Shown here: positions 53,206 to 62,541 of the stretch, piece by piece
Position numbering within the stretch: the stretch's first letter is position 1
How the letters are laid out: each line of letters begins with the position of its first letter
Source of the DNA: CAYHVK01 sp964360255
Lineage (GTDB): Bacteria > Bdellovibrionota > Bdellovibrionia > Bdellovibrionales > UBA1609
Assembly (NCBI GenBank): GCA_964360255.1
Contig: CAYHVK010000016.1
Location: 1 to 64,000, forward strand
Reading direction: 5' to 3'
Length of the DNA: 64,000 nucleotides
Translations under genes and position numbers: made by a program
Notes under the pieces: model-generated
What the model was told of the DNA's origin: nothing
The model's input: the letters and a program-made list of their open reading frames with translations, nothing else
Database searches by the model: none

Positions 53206-55229
53206 TGACCGGCCTTTGTGCTGACATTGCTAAGAGTGGGAGTGGGTCCACCCACGCGTGATAGACGTTTAATATCAGTGCGGGCTTTTGGAGCCGGCAC
53301 TGCATTTAAACCGTATTTCTGTGTATTCTGACCCACTTCACGAAACGCTAAGAATTGATTGGCGTAAGAAGTTTTGGCCATATTGAATTTTCGCACCATA
53401 CGGTAATCGATATTATAATTTTTAAAACGTCTAAAGAAGGCATTGCGAGCATTGGCGGGTCCGCTATCGCCTTGGTTGTAGCCAACCACCGCCATAATGG
53501 GTTCGCTCTGAAGTTTATAAGTTTTAATTAAATAATTAAGGTAGTGAGCGGCCATGAAAGTGGATTGAACTAAGTAACCACGGTCATCGCTATTTGAATA
53601 CATACGTTGCTTTCCGCAACCTTTAATAGGCGTGTACTGAAACCCTGCGCCTGAAAGTCTCTTGATACCAAGAGCTGTATTATTCACGATCTGCCATGGG
53701 CCGAAAGCTGTCCCGCAATTGGCGGCTGTTGTGATCACAGTTGGTTTGTATTCTCCATCAAGAAGATATCCCGATTCGATCAACATGATATAGGCAAATT
53801 CGGTTGTCATGTTCAACGATTCAAATACTTGGGTGATATAAGGAGAAACTGCTGGTGTGTGAGGGATAGCTAAGCGCACTTTAGATTTCCAAGGACCAAT
53901 TAATTTCTGAGTAATGGCATCTTGCCCGAACTTTGCGAAACTCAGTGACTGGGCGACACCAGCTGTATTGGTTTTATTGGTAGGAAATAATCCACCGGTA
54001 GTTGGGCTTTGTAGAGCTACAGGTGCCGAGTCTGTTGCAGGAGCTGAGGCCGGAGCAGTAGGAGTCGGGGCCACAGGGGCTGGCACAGCAGAAGTCGCCT
54101 CTTTAACAAGCTCTGGGCGTTGATTCTGAGTTGTAGTCGGAGCTGGGTTGATTAATAAAAAGCGTAAAGCTCCTCCGCGTGGAGCTGGAGTTTTAACTGC
54201 CGGGGGTGAAGTTTTCTTTGCCGTCACTTTAGGCGCAGTTTTATCTGTAGAGTTCAGGCCTAAAAGAATATTTGTATCAGGAGTGATCATGGCTGAAGAA
54301 GGCTCATTGGCCTGCTGAACTTCAATCATCATGTCATTTGTTTCAGGGTCAATGCCAAGAATGCGAACATATTGATTTGATTCAACAACGGGCGCCACTT
54401 CAGACGTATCAATCACAGGAGCCGTAAACGATAGAATATTATTTTTCAAATCACGACTCTGAATTTGAACTTGAGATTTTGAAGCCCCACTGACAACACT
54501 AAAAGAGGATTGAGTGACTTTTGGTCCCCGGCGGACTGTTTCTTCAAGTTCACGGATTTGGCCAGCTGAAATTTCAGCCGCAGCCTCTTCACTTGAAGCT
54601 AAAAGCTGGGTTTGTGGCTGAGTTTTTGTAAAAAGAACGCCAGCGACTTTTGTGTCGGCCTCGTATGTTCCACTAGCTGTTTTTTTGTTGTACTGAAATT
54701 TAATTTCAATACTGGCACATGTTGGGGCTTCACATTCTAGCGAAACACCAAGAGGTTGATTTGTCTTTTCTTTTTTTCTTTGTAAAATGTTTTTTGCTGA
54801 AGGGCGTGAGAGGCTGGTTTCAAGTGGCGCCAAGAATTCCACTGGCTCGGCATTTTCTAAATAAAGCCTGATGAAAAGATTTTTAGGATTTGCTTGGGTC
54901 ATGCGGCGATTTTCATCAAGAGCTGTGACTTCAACATTGCTAATGCTTTTAGCAAGGGCAGCGTTGTTAACTGGTCGAGTTTGCTCTTCAAGAGCCGCAA
55001 AATTTAATTTTTTACCGGCAGAAATATAACCGGCTTCAATGACTTCATCAGTGTCAGGGTTTATAATTTTAGTTTTGCCGCCAGTGGGTTGGGGCTGGGA
55101 GTCAGCTGATAACTGCACCCTATACTCGCCATTTTCACCACAACCAGTAACAAGGCCGAGGGTGAGGAGGGCCCAGGCGAATGCGCTAAGTAGTTGTATT
55201 ACCATGAAAAATTTACTCTTCTTAAGCAT
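53202..55229 (-). CDS. Lipoprotein with SLT lytic transglycosylase domain (paralogue)
   Basis: From the ATG at 55229 (GGGAG site) the 675-residue lipoprotein has a signal ending LVTGC. An N-terminal domain includes AALAKSISNVEVTALDENRR, parallel to the 51397 gene. A Pro/Ala/Thr-rich linker (about 340-440) follows, then the GH23 domain (about 465-640) with catalytic Glu in IMLIESGYL, FGPWQIVNNTALGI, RGYLVQSTFMAAHYL and VVGYNQGDSGP. The two products are paralogues in tandem. This one is the first gene of a three-gene coupled unit with the DUF3943-like gene. Confidence 0.86.
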   Translation of the reverse strand: MLKKSKFFMVIQLLSAFAWALLTLGLVTGCGENGEYRVQLSADSQPQPTGGKTKIINPDTDEVIEAGYISAGKKLNFAALEEQTRPVNNAALAKSISNVEVTALDENRRMTQANPKNLFIRLYLENAEPVEFLAPLETSLSRPSAKNILQRKKEKTNQPLGVSLECEAPTCASIEIKFQYNKKTASGTYEADTKVAGVLFTKTQPQTQLLASSEEAAAEISAGQIRELEETVRRGPKVTQSSFSVVSGASKSQVQIQSRDLKNNILSFTAPVIDTSEVAPVVESNQYVRILGIDPETNDMMIEVQQANEPSSAMITPDTNILLGLNSTDKTAPKVTAKKTSPPAVKTPAPRGGALRFLLINPAPTTTQNQRPELVKEATSAVPAPVAPTPTAPASAPATDSAPVALQSPTTGGLFPTNKTNTAGVAQSLSFAKFGQDAITQKLIGPWKSKVRLAIPHTPAVSPYITQVFESLNMTTEFAYIMLIESGYLLDGEYKPTVITTAANCGTAFGPWQIVNNTALGIKRLSGAGFQYTPIKGCGKQRMYSNSDDRGYLVQSTFMAAHYLNYLIKTYKLQSEPIMAVVGYNQGDSGPANARNAFFRRFKNYNIDYRMVRKFNMAKTSYANQFLAFREVGQNTQKYGLNAVPAPKARTDIKRLSRVGGPTPTLSNVSTKAGQ

Positions 55230-55428
55230 TATAGGGTCTCCCAGCCTGTAGAAACAGAGCAATCAGGGGACCAGCACTAAAGCGAAGGTGTTCCTTCTTA
55301 AAAAAACGGCCCTAAATTTTTTAGAAAACCTTCGACAAATTTAGTCACTGCACAACGCTATAAGTAGGCTCGGCCACTGATTTTTGTTATGTTCTTCGCG
55401 GTTCATGTGAAAAATTTATAGGTGATTT

Positions 55429-56529
55429 ATGTTAAAGACTCCGCTCTTTGAAGAGCATCAAAATGCCGGTGCTAAAATCGTTGAATTTGCAGGCTGGCAA
55501 ATGCCAGTGGATTATTTTGGTATTCGTGCCGAGCACATGCACGTCCGCCAGAAAATTGGTTTGTTCGATGTCTCTCACATGGGAGAAATTCGTGTTAAAG
55601 GTCCGAAGGCGGTTGAAACTTTACAATGGCTCACTTCAAACGATGTGACTCGCATTTCAAATGGCCAAGCTCAATACTCTCTTCTCACTAATGATCAGGG
55701 TGGAATGGTTGACGACCTCATCATCTATTGTCTCGAGAAAGATCAAGATTACTTGGTCTGCGTTAATGCTTCGAATACTGAAAAAGATTGGGCTTGGTTT
55801 CAAGAACACAATCGTGGCGCCGAACTTAAGAATGAAAGTTCTGAGTGGGGACAAATCGCTGTTCAAGGCCCGTTAGCTGTTGATCTGGTGGCTCAAGTTT
55901 TGGGTGCGAATCTAAAATCCTTAAAGGCTTTCGAGTTCGCCAGCGTGAATTTTCAAGGAGTCACTTGTTTAGCCGCTCGTACTGGTTACACTGGCGAAGA
56001 TGGCTTTGAAGTTTTTGTTCCCACAGCGAAAACCGTAGCTTTATGGCGGGCTTTCTTAGCGGCCAGCCCCGAGGCGAAAGCCATTGGTTTAGGAGCACGC
56101 GATACTTTACGTACCGAAATGAAGTACAGCCTTTATGGTCAAGAGATTGATGCTACGACTAATCCTTATGAGGCTGGCCTAGGTTGGGTTGTTAAGGCCG
56201 ATAAAAAGGACTTTATTGGGCGCTCTAAAATCGTGGGAGCTAAAGAAGCGGGGCTAAAATCAAAACTCGTGGGCTTTAAGATGCGCGATAAGGGTATTGG
56301 ACGCCATGATTACAAAGTTTATGACAAGGATCATAAAGAAATCGGTCGCGTCACAAGCGGAACTGTATCGCCGAGCTTGAATGAGAATATAGGAATAGCG
56401 TATGTTACTTCCGAACACAGCACAGTTGGATCAGAAATATTTATAGATATTCGCGGTCGCTATGCAAAAGCCGAAGTTGTACCAACTCCATTTGTTGAAA
56501 CAACTTTGACTAAAAAGTCTTCGAAATAG
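55429..56529 (+). CDS. gcvT: Glycine cleavage system T protein (aminomethyltransferase)
   Basis: GcvT moves the methylene group from the H protein to tetrahydrofolate. The 366-residue product begins with LKTPLFEEHQNAGAKIVEFAGWQMPV, and carries the catalytic-region FDVSHMGEI, a DDLIIY motif and RTGYTGEDGFEVF. The C-terminal barrel contains KDFIGRSKI and GRVTSGTVSPSL. It is followed 32 bases later by gcvH. The upstream gap 55263-55428 shows no glycine riboswitch that I can recognise. Confidence 0.96.
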   Translation: MLKTPLFEEHQNAGAKIVEFAGWQMPVDYFGIRAEHMHVRQKIGLFDVSHMGEIRVKGPKAVETLQWLTSNDVTRISNGQAQYSLLTNDQGGMVDDLIIYCLEKDQDYLVCVNASNTEKDWAWFQEHNRGAELKNESSEWGQIAVQGPLAVDLVAQVLGANLKSLKAFEFASVNFQGVTCLAARTGYTGEDGFEVFVPTAKTVALWRAFLAASPEAKAIGLGARDTLRTEMKYSLYGQEIDATTNPYEAGLGWVVKADKKDFIGRSKIVGAKEAGLKSKLVGFKMRDKGIGRHDYKVYDKDHKEIGRVTSGTVSPSLNENIGIAYVTSEHSTVGSEIFIDIRGRYAKAEVVPTPFVETTLTKKSSK

Positions 56530-56561
56530 TTTTATTTTTTAATTATAGAGGGAGCTAAAAG

Positions 56562-56951
56562 ATGGCAAATTTTGTTGTACCAGAAGAGAATTACTACACT
56601 AAAGATCACGAGTGGGCCTCAGTAGATGAGAACATGGTGACGGTTGGTGTGACTGAATTTGCTCAAGATTCTTTGGGCGAGATCGTTTACGTTGAGCTTC
56701 CTGAAACAGGACAAAAAGTCACTCAAGGTGAGCCTTTCGGTGTTGTTGAGAGTGTAAAAGCTGTAAGTGATCTAGTGGCTCCGGTGTCTGGCACTGTGGT
56801 TGAAGTGAATGAAAGCGTTCAAGAAGACCCAGGTGTGATTAACGACGATTCAATGAACGACGGCTGGCTCGTTCGTATCGAGATGGATTCTGAAAAAGAA
56901 TTAGCCAACTTGATGCGGGCTCCTGATTACCGCAAACTTATTAGTAAATAG
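56562..56951 (+). CDS. gcvH: Glycine cleavage system H protein
   Basis: The lipoyl carrier of the glycine cleavage system, 129 residues. The lipoylated Lys lies in GVVESVKAVSD, near residue 67, and the N-terminal YYTKDHEW and C-terminal LMRAPDYRKLI are standard. AGGGAG precedes the ATG. A terminator follows at once, so gcvP is not in this unit. Confidence 0.97.
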   Translation: MANFVVPEENYYTKDHEWASVDENMVTVGVTEFAQDSLGEIVYVELPETGQKVTQGEPFGVVESVKAVSDLVAPVSGTVVEVNESVQEDPGVINDDSMNDGWLVRIEMDSEKELANLMRAPDYRKLISK

Positions 56952-56956
56952 ATATT

Positions 56957-56981
56957 AGGGCCACTAGTGGTGGCCCTTCTT
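56957..56981 (+). terminator. Rho-independent terminator after gcvH
   Basis: AGGGCCAC (56957-56964) and GTGGCCCT (56970-56977) form a perfect 8-bp stem around TAGTG, followed by TCTT. The U tract is short but the stem is GC-rich. Confidence 0.75.
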
Positions 56982-57039
56982 CCTGCTTCGCTGAGTCGAA
57001 GCAGATGACTTCACTTTAATCCTACCGTAGCCTTTTCTT

Positions 57040-57915
57040 ATGAATTTACAGTTCGTCACCACCATTGCGTTGCCGCTTGTTCTTATCCTTATTATGTTCG
57101 GCCTGGGGCTCTCCTTAACGGTTGAAGATTTTAAGCGAGTCATGAATTTTCCTCGCCCAGTGATAGTGGGTTTGGGTTGCCAGTTGATTCTGCTTCCGGC
57201 GGTCGCATTTGGACTTTGCTATTTATTTCAATTACCGCCGGCATTTGCTATCGGTCTCGTACTTTTATCGGCTTCACCTGGTGGGGCCACATCGAATGTC
57301 TTCTCGCACCTCACGAATGGAGATGTAGCCCTCAATCTCACTCTCACTGCGATCAACAGCGCTTTAACTGCTATCACGCTGCCACTCGTAACAGGACTGG
57401 CTCTTCAATTGTTCGCAGAGCAAGATCAGAGTATTGGTCTGCAGTTTTCAAAAATGATCGAAGTCTTTCTTGTGATTCTTGTTCCGGTGAGTATCGGAAT
57501 GTTAGTGCGCGCGAAAAAGCCAGTATTTGCCCTGAAAATGGATCGCCCGGTGCGCGGGTTCTCGATTTTCGCATTGATCGTCATTGTTATCGGAGCGGTG
57601 ACGAAAGAGTGGTCTTTACTCGCTGATAATATTGGTCTCATCGGTTGGGCTGTTTTATCATTTAATTTACTGAGTCTTGCGGTTGGATATTTGGTTCCGA
57701 AAATGATGAAGATCTCCCATGATCAGGCGGTGGCAATCTCTTTTGAGATTGGAATTCATAATGGCACCTTAGCTCTTTTTGTGGCGATCTCAGTTTTGGG
57801 TTCGACTCAAATTGCAGTGCCGGCAGCGGCTTACAGCGTTTTAATGTTTTTCACTGCGGGGATCTTTTCTTTGTTGTTAAGAAAGAGCAAAAATAGCGGG
57901 GGAGCCCTAACTTAG
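57040..57915 (+). CDS. Bile acid:sodium symporter family (BASS) transporter
   Basis: A 291-residue inner-membrane protein with about nine or ten helices. Family marks are FGLGLSLTVEDFKRV in the first helices, the SPGGATSNVFSHLTNGDVALN crossover that forms the sodium/substrate site, and EIGIHNGTLALFVA in the second half. BASS members carry organic acids such as bile acids or pantothenate; the substrate cannot be told from sequence alone. Confidence 0.9.
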   Translation: MNLQFVTTIALPLVLILIMFGLGLSLTVEDFKRVMNFPRPVIVGLGCQLILLPAVAFGLCYLFQLPPAFAIGLVLLSASPGGATSNVFSHLTNGDVALNLTLTAINSALTAITLPLVTGLALQLFAEQDQSIGLQFSKMIEVFLVILVPVSIGMLVRAKKPVFALKMDRPVRGFSIFALIVIVIGAVTKEWSLLADNIGLIGWAVLSFNLLSLAVGYLVPKMMKISHDQAVAISFEIGIHNGTLALFVAISVLGSTQIAVPAAAYSVLMFFTAGIFSLLLRKSKNSGGALT

Positions 57916-57917
57916 GG

Positions 57918-57946
57918 TTGACGGGCTTATTGCGAGCCGTTAAAAA
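57918..57946 (+). promoter_or_regulatory. Sigma-70 type promoter for tRNA-Leu
   Basis: TTGACG (57918-57923), a 17-base spacer and TAAAAA (57941-57946), ending 23 bases before the mature tRNA. An AGGGTT/AACCCT dyad surrounds it and could instead end the transporter gene. Confidence 0.5.
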
Positions 57947-57969
57947 GAACCCTCAAAAATGCCTTATGT

Positions 57970-58054
57970 GCCCGGGTGGTGGAATTGGCAGACACGCTAG
58001 ACTTAGGATCTAGTACCGCAAGGTGTGCAGGTTCAAGTCCTGTCCCGGGTACCA
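57970..58054 (+). tRNA. tRNA-Leu (anticodon UAG)
   Basis: The acceptor arms GCCCGGG and CCCGGGT pair at the ends, the D-arm region is GTGGTGGAATTGGCAGACAC, and the anticodon stem CTAGA/TCTAG (57997-58001 and 58009-58013) holds the loop CTTAGGA with anticodon TAG at 58004-58006. A long variable arm follows, as in all Leu tRNAs, then GGTTCAAGTCC as the T arm and an encoded CCA. Length is 85 bases. A terminator comes eight bases later. Confidence 0.97.
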
Positions 58055-58061
58055 AAATAAT

Positions 58062-58089
58062 AAAAGCCAGCTTTTAGCTGGCTTTTTTA
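58062..58089 (+). terminator. Rho-independent terminator after tRNA-Leu
   Basis: AAAAGCCAGCT (58062-58072) pairs with AGCTGGCTTTT (58076-58086) around a 3-base loop and continues into a T run. The stretch 58090-58310 after it holds no gene; it has a 7-bp inverted repeat CGTCTCA/TGAGACG (58183-58199) of unknown meaning. Confidence 0.9.
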
Positions 58090-58310
58090 TTTTGCTGCCC
58101 ATGACGAAGACCTGAGTCAGGCATTCCCCCTGTGCAGGTTCACAAAATGCACGAAGCGCCGCAGCCACTCCTGTCCCTCCTTCGTCTCAAAATGAGACGT
58201 TCATTTTATGATCATGAGTTATAGTTTTGATCAGAATAAATCCTGTGTTCTGGATATTTCCGCTCTAGCATTAGATAGGCACGGCCTATGATTTGCATTT
58301 TTCATTAACT

Positions 58311-59051
58311 ATGAAACTGATTAAACTGAGTCTTGTTATTGTTTTATGGGTGACCTCTTTCTGGGCCTCAGCTGGTCTCGCTGACCCGAATCTCATTCCT
58401 TTAGATTACGATTTAACTAAAACCTCTGGGGCGACTCGCGCGGGAGTGCCATTACTTTGCGTGACCTGCAATGAAACAACATCTTTAACTTCATCTGTAG
58501 TAGAAATGGGTTCGAATATAAGTAGCCCACGATTAAATAAAAATATTAAGCCCGTAGGTGAGATGACAGAAGTTTATCGAGACTCACGGGGCCGCGTGCA
58601 GAAACGTACAATGTATGCATATACTGAGTCAGAAACTCAATTTATGGGTATGTCACAAAAGCAGGCTCTTTTGATGGCGCGTGATCAATATCAAGTGAGC
58701 ACATGCTCAGCTGGGCATGATCAGGGAGATATGGCCAACCGTTGGTGCCATGGAAATTTCTCTCGTGGAGTTTCAAAATTCTTCGAAGATAAAGGAATGA
58801 ATCCAGCCCTGTCTACGCTGATGGGTGGACTTTTTTGGTTACCGAAAGAAAAATTGCAAGATCTCAACCCTTCCTCTCATGATTTGGCGGCCACTTATTC
58901 GACAAGCTTTGGTACGAAACGATCAAAATTTGAACTTACTATTTTTGGTGATGCTATTTTTGATAAGCATATAGAAAAAGTTAAACCCTTTAGTGGGAGT
59001 ACGCCATTTTTATCATTCACCCGTAAATTAGGACCAGCTTCAAAAGACTAA
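58311..59051 (+). CDS. Exported protein of unknown function with PLDYDL motif
   Basis: A 246-residue product with a signal peptide (MKLIKLSLVIVLWVTSFWASAGLA). Soon after cleavage it has NLIPLDYDLTK, close to the MPLDFDLSK of the DUF3943-like protein at 51400, then a CVTC Cys pair and a second Cys region (CSAGHDQGDMANRWCHG). The ATG at 58311 is chosen; a TTG at 58293 in frame is less likely. No known family. The shared N-terminal motif suggests a related envelope role. Confidence 0.72.
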   Translation: MKLIKLSLVIVLWVTSFWASAGLADPNLIPLDYDLTKTSGATRAGVPLLCVTCNETTSLTSSVVEMGSNISSPRLNKNIKPVGEMTEVYRDSRGRVQKRTMYAYTESETQFMGMSQKQALLMARDQYQVSTCSAGHDQGDMANRWCHGNFSRGVSKFFEDKGMNPALSTLMGGLFWLPKEKLQDLNPSSHDLAATYSTSFGTKRSKFELTIFGDAIFDKHIEKVKPFSGSTPFLSFTRKLGPASKD

Positions 59052-59073
59052 GATGCAAAGATTTTTTAAGCGA

Positions 59074-59478
59074 TCACTTCATCATTACGCGCTTAACAAC
59101 CACTGACATCTTAAGATCTGGTATTTTAGCTTCTGGTTTACCTACAGTAATCTCGGCAGAAACATTCTCTTTGGCCGTGACTTGCGGTGTAGATATAATC
59201 GTTTTCACACCTTTATTATCAATAGTGCCCACAGTAAATTTCATATGAATAGAATCGACAACGGCATCGGTAGCATCAGTGGCCTCTACATCAACAAAAG
59301 TCAGACCTTTAGAATTTTTGTTGGTCACCGTTGCAATTTCACCTTCTTTGACAACGATATGCATATGGGTTGGTTTTTGACCATTTAAAGAGAGCTTAAG
59401 TTTCAAGTCATAATTGTGATTAACTGCGAAAGCTGAAGTTGCAGAAAACATCACCAGAAATAAACTAAAAAACTTCAT
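59074..59478 (-). CDS. Small exported protein of unknown function
   Basis: A 134-residue product with a signal peptide (MKFFSLFLVMFSATSAFA) followed by a strand-rich mature domain of about 115 residues (YDLKLKLSLNGQKPTHMHIVVKEGEIATV, VDSIHMKFTVGTI, KMSVVVKRVMMK), probably a single beta-sandwich in the periplasm. AAGGAG precedes the ATG. No family is recognised. Confidence 0.7.
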   Translation of the reverse strand: MKFFSLFLVMFSATSAFAVNHNYDLKLKLSLNGQKPTHMHIVVKEGEIATVTNKNSKGLTFVDVEATDATDAVVDSIHMKFTVGTIDNKGVKTIISTPQVTAKENVSAEITVGKPEAKIPDLKMSVVVKRVMMK

Positions 59479-59643
59479 AAAAACTCCTTCATTGAGCTGC
59501 CAATAGTTTTATTCTCTTTTCGACGCATGGCAACCCATTTTGGGGTGCTTATTTTTACTTTTTCTTTACTCTTTAATAGGGCCTTTTTACTAAATCCTGA
59601 TTCATAAAAGATCAAAATAGAACCATATGGAGGAACTTCTAGT

Positions 59644-60747
59644 ATGGTTCGTTTAATCTGTTTCTTTTTAATATTAATAACTTGTAATTCATTGGTTCAG
59701 GCTCAAGAAAAGCCAGAGATCACTTTTGGTGGTTTCGTCGACACTTACTATTCTTATAATTTCAATCATCCTAAAGAAACGGCTGCTGCTGACGTGAGTA
59801 CTGTGAGCGGAGTGGCTTTACCTTCTGCAACTAATACTTACCGCTATTACGATAGCTACCATAATCAAATGACTGTGAATCTTGTTGAGTTTAATATGCT
59901 GGTTAAGTTTAAAGAGGTTTCTCTTTATACAGATTTTGACTTCGGTCCATTCGCAGATATGAATGCCACGGTTAGCTCGACAGCAGGCTCGTCGAGTGAC
60001 GAAGTTTCAAAGCATATAGGCCAGGCTGTATTTTCTTACCGACCTGTAAGCTCCCGTTTCTTTTTTGAGGCCGGGAAGATGTACACCCATGTGGGACTTG
60101 AAACAGTAAAATCCAAAGATAATTTTAACTACTCACGCACGGTTCTGTTTAGTTATGGAATGCCTTTTTGGCATACGGGTGCACGTTTCGGCTATGATGC
60201 AATACCAGAGAAATTGCAGACTAGCTTTTATGTCTATAATGGCTGGAATTCTATTTACGACACAAACGAATCTAAGACAGTTGGAGCTCAGCTGAAATAT
60301 ACTCCCACATCTAATTTTAATCTCATTTACAATTTCATCGGTGGAGCCGAACGCGTTCGAAGTGAAGGGAATTGGAAAACAGTTCATGAACTCAATACTA
60401 CCTATTCAGTATCTTCAGATTTAACCTTCGTAGCGGATGTTCTATTTGGCTCTGAAGATAAAGCAAAATGGTATGGCGGTCTTTTGACCGCAAAATATGT
60501 ATTGAGCGATGCTTCGTATATCAGCCCTAGATTTGAAATTTACACAGATAAAGATGGATTTACATTAGGCAGTGGTGAACAGACGATTCAAACCTACACT
60601 TTGTCCTATGGGCGCAGGTTGACTCAAGGGCTCGATTATCGAGCTGAAGTCCGAGTTGATACATCCGATGAGAAGAATTTTAAAACAGAAGATGGCAATG
60701 AAGATTCGCAGACAACAGGCTTAATGGCATTGCTATTTAATTTCTAA
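59644..60747 (+). CDS. Outer-membrane beta-barrel porin (OmpL-like)
   Basis: A 367-residue outer-membrane protein. A signal peptide ends near VQAQE (residue 21). The mature part starts EITFGGFVDTYYSYNFNHP, the usual opening of OmpL-like beta-barrel porins, continues as alternating amphipathic strands rich in Tyr, Phe and Asn, and ends with an aromatic residue (MALLFNF), as needed for barrel assembly. GGAGGAA precedes the ATG. It lies 12 bases before kdpF, and so may be cotranscribed with kdpFAB and serve the same ion uptake, which is inference. Confidence 0.85.
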   Translation: MVRLICFFLILITCNSLVQAQEKPEITFGGFVDTYYSYNFNHPKETAAADVSTVSGVALPSATNTYRYYDSYHNQMTVNLVEFNMLVKFKEVSLYTDFDFGPFADMNATVSSTAGSSSDEVSKHIGQAVFSYRPVSSRFFFEAGKMYTHVGLETVKSKDNFNYSRTVLFSYGMPFWHTGARFGYDAIPEKLQTSFYVYNGWNSIYDTNESKTVGAQLKYTPTSNFNLIYNFIGGAERVRSEGNWKTVHELNTTYSVSSDLTFVADVLFGSEDKAKWYGGLLTAKYVLSDASYISPRFEIYTDKDGFTLGSGEQTIQTYTLSYGRRLTQGLDYRAEVRVDTSDEKNFKTEDGNEDSQTTGLMALLFNF

Positions 60748-60759
60748 AGAAGGTGCAAA

Positions 60760-60843
60760 ATGGATTTTTTGATTGCGGGCTCGCTGAGTGTTTTATTGCT
60801 GATTTATTTAATTTACGCATTATTTAACCCCGAAAAGTTTTAG
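60760..60843 (+). CDS. kdpF: Small subunit KdpF of the potassium ATPase
   Basis: A 27-residue single-helix protein (MDFLIAGSLSVLLLIYLIYA then LFNPEKF). The closing LFNPEKF and position directly before kdpA are diagnostic of KdpF, which stabilises the KdpFABC complex. It is easily missed because of its size. GAAGGTG lies before the ATG. Confidence 0.9.
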   Translation: MDFLIAGSLSVLLLIYLIYALFNPEKF

Positions 60844-60851
60844 AGGTGATT

Positions 60852-62540
60852 ATGAATACTTTTGATTGGCTGCAGATTTTCGGTGTTTTAGGAGTGGTGA
60901 CTTTATTAACTCCAGTTATTGGATCTTACATGCACCAGGTCTTTAGCGGTGAAAAGCATATACTTAGTTTTCTTAAGGGTGCTGAGAATCTATTTTATCG
61001 ACTGGCTGGTTGTGACCCAAGTGAAGAGATGAATTGGAAAACGTATTTGAAGGCTGTACTCGTTTTTAATGCAACGGGTTTTTTTCTTGTTTTCATCATT
61101 CAAATTTTTCAAGGAATGTTACCACTGAATCCTGAAGGGTTGCCTGCGGTACCATGGCATTTAGCCTTAAATACAGCGATTAGTTTTATGACTAATACAA
61201 ACTGGCAGGCTTATGCTGGTGAAGTAACAATGAGTTATTTCACACAAATGGCTGCATTAACAGTGCAAAACTTTTTATCAGCAGCCACAGGCATTGCTGT
61301 TTTATTAACCCTTGTAAGAGGTCTAACCCGTGCGTCCTCTCAATCACTGGGAAACTTTTGGTCAGACATGACTAAATCTGTTCTCTACATTCTTTTGCCG
61401 CTGTCATTTGTATTTGCAGTGGTTATGACAGGAGAGGGTGTCGTGCAAAACTTTAGCGGAGCTGCCCATGTGACGACGCTTGAAGGGGCTGAACAAGTAA
61501 TTCCGCAAGGTCCAGCTGCATCGCAAATAGCTATTAAACAATTAGGCACAAATGGCGGTGGATATTTTAACGCCAACAGTGCTCACCCCTTAGAAAATCC
61601 GACTCCACTAACGAACTTTTTGCAAATGATTGCTTTGATTCTTTTGCCAGCAGCACTTACATACACATTTGGCCGCATGGTGAAAAATCGACGGCAAGGT
61701 TGGGTGCTTTTCGGAACAATGATGACGCTTCTCATTTTCACATTAGGAATTAGTTTATGGTCTGAATATTCTGTTAATCCACTCATTGGACAATCAATGT
61801 CGATTGAAGGTAAAGAAACTCGCTTCGGAGTTAGCAATTCTGTTTTATGGTCAGTGCTGACAACCTCGGCAAGTAATGGATCGGTCAATGCCATGCACTC
61901 TTCGTTGTCGCCATTATCTGGCGGTATTGCGATGTTTAACATTATGCTTGGTGAAATTGTTTTTGGCGGAGTCGGAAGCGGTTTATATGGAATGCTGCTC
62001 TTTGTTTTTCTAACTGTCTTTCTTGCCGGCCTCATGGTCGGGCGAACACCCGAGTATTTAGGAAAAAAAATTGAAGCTCGCGATATTCAAATGACAATTC
62101 TCGCCATTCTTGCACCGAGTGCAGTCATTTTAATTGGTACAGCGGTGTCGAGTGCTTTGCCAGTAGCTCTTGCCAGTTTAGCTAATAAAGGACCTCACGG
62201 CTTTTCTGAAATTCTTTATGCTGTTACGTCAGCAGCAGGTAACAATGGTAGTGCATTTGCTGGTCTCAATGCTAACACAGCTTACTTTAACTTATTGTTA
62301 GGCCTAGCGATGTTAATCGGCCGCTTTGCAGTTATCATCCCGATTTTGGTTATCGCAGGTAATATGGCGAAAAAGAAAATCGCACCACCATCGGTTGGCA
62401 CTTTCACCACAGACAATTTGATTTTTGTTGTTCTGCTTATTGCTGTGATTGTTATCGTAGGGGCTTTGACTTTCTTTCCGGCATTGGCGCTGGGCCCAAT
62501 TGTAGAACACTTATTAATGTTGCAAGGAAGGACTTTTTAA
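60852..62540 (+). CDS. kdpA: Potassium-transporting ATPase subunit KdpA
   Basis: KdpA is the potassium-binding channel-like subunit of the high-affinity KdpFABC pump. The 562-residue product has about ten membrane helices and the four selectivity-filter repeats, seen as SFMTNTNWQAY, LGTNGGGYFNANSAHP, TTSASNGSVNAMHSSL and TSAAGNNGSAFAGL. The ATG at 60852 is preferred over a GTG at 60846 because AGAGG lies five bases before it. It starts eight bases after kdpF. Confidence 0.96.
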   Translation: MNTFDWLQIFGVLGVVTLLTPVIGSYMHQVFSGEKHILSFLKGAENLFYRLAGCDPSEEMNWKTYLKAVLVFNATGFFLVFIIQIFQGMLPLNPEGLPAVPWHLALNTAISFMTNTNWQAYAGEVTMSYFTQMAALTVQNFLSAATGIAVLLTLVRGLTRASSQSLGNFWSDMTKSVLYILLPLSFVFAVVMTGEGVVQNFSGAAHVTTLEGAEQVIPQGPAASQIAIKQLGTNGGGYFNANSAHPLENPTPLTNFLQMIALILLPAALTYTFGRMVKNRRQGWVLFGTMMTLLIFTLGISLWSEYSVNPLIGQSMSIEGKETRFGVSNSVLWSVLTTSASNGSVNAMHSSLSPLSGGIAMFNIMLGEIVFGGVGSGLYGMLLFVFLTVFLAGLMVGRTPEYLGKKIEARDIQMTILAILAPSAVILIGTAVSSALPVALASLANKGPHGFSEILYAVTSAAGNNGSAFAGLNANTAYFNLLLGLAMLIGRFAVIIPILVIAGNMAKKKIAPPSVGTFTTDNLIFVVLLIAVIVIVGALTFFPALALGPIVEHLLMLQGRTF

Positions 62541-62541
62541 T

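Noticed and set aside
55263..55428. Glycine riboswitch before gcvT
   Set aside because: No tandem aptamer pattern could be recognised in the 166-base gap; only AT-rich sequence and a poorly spaced TATAAG are present.
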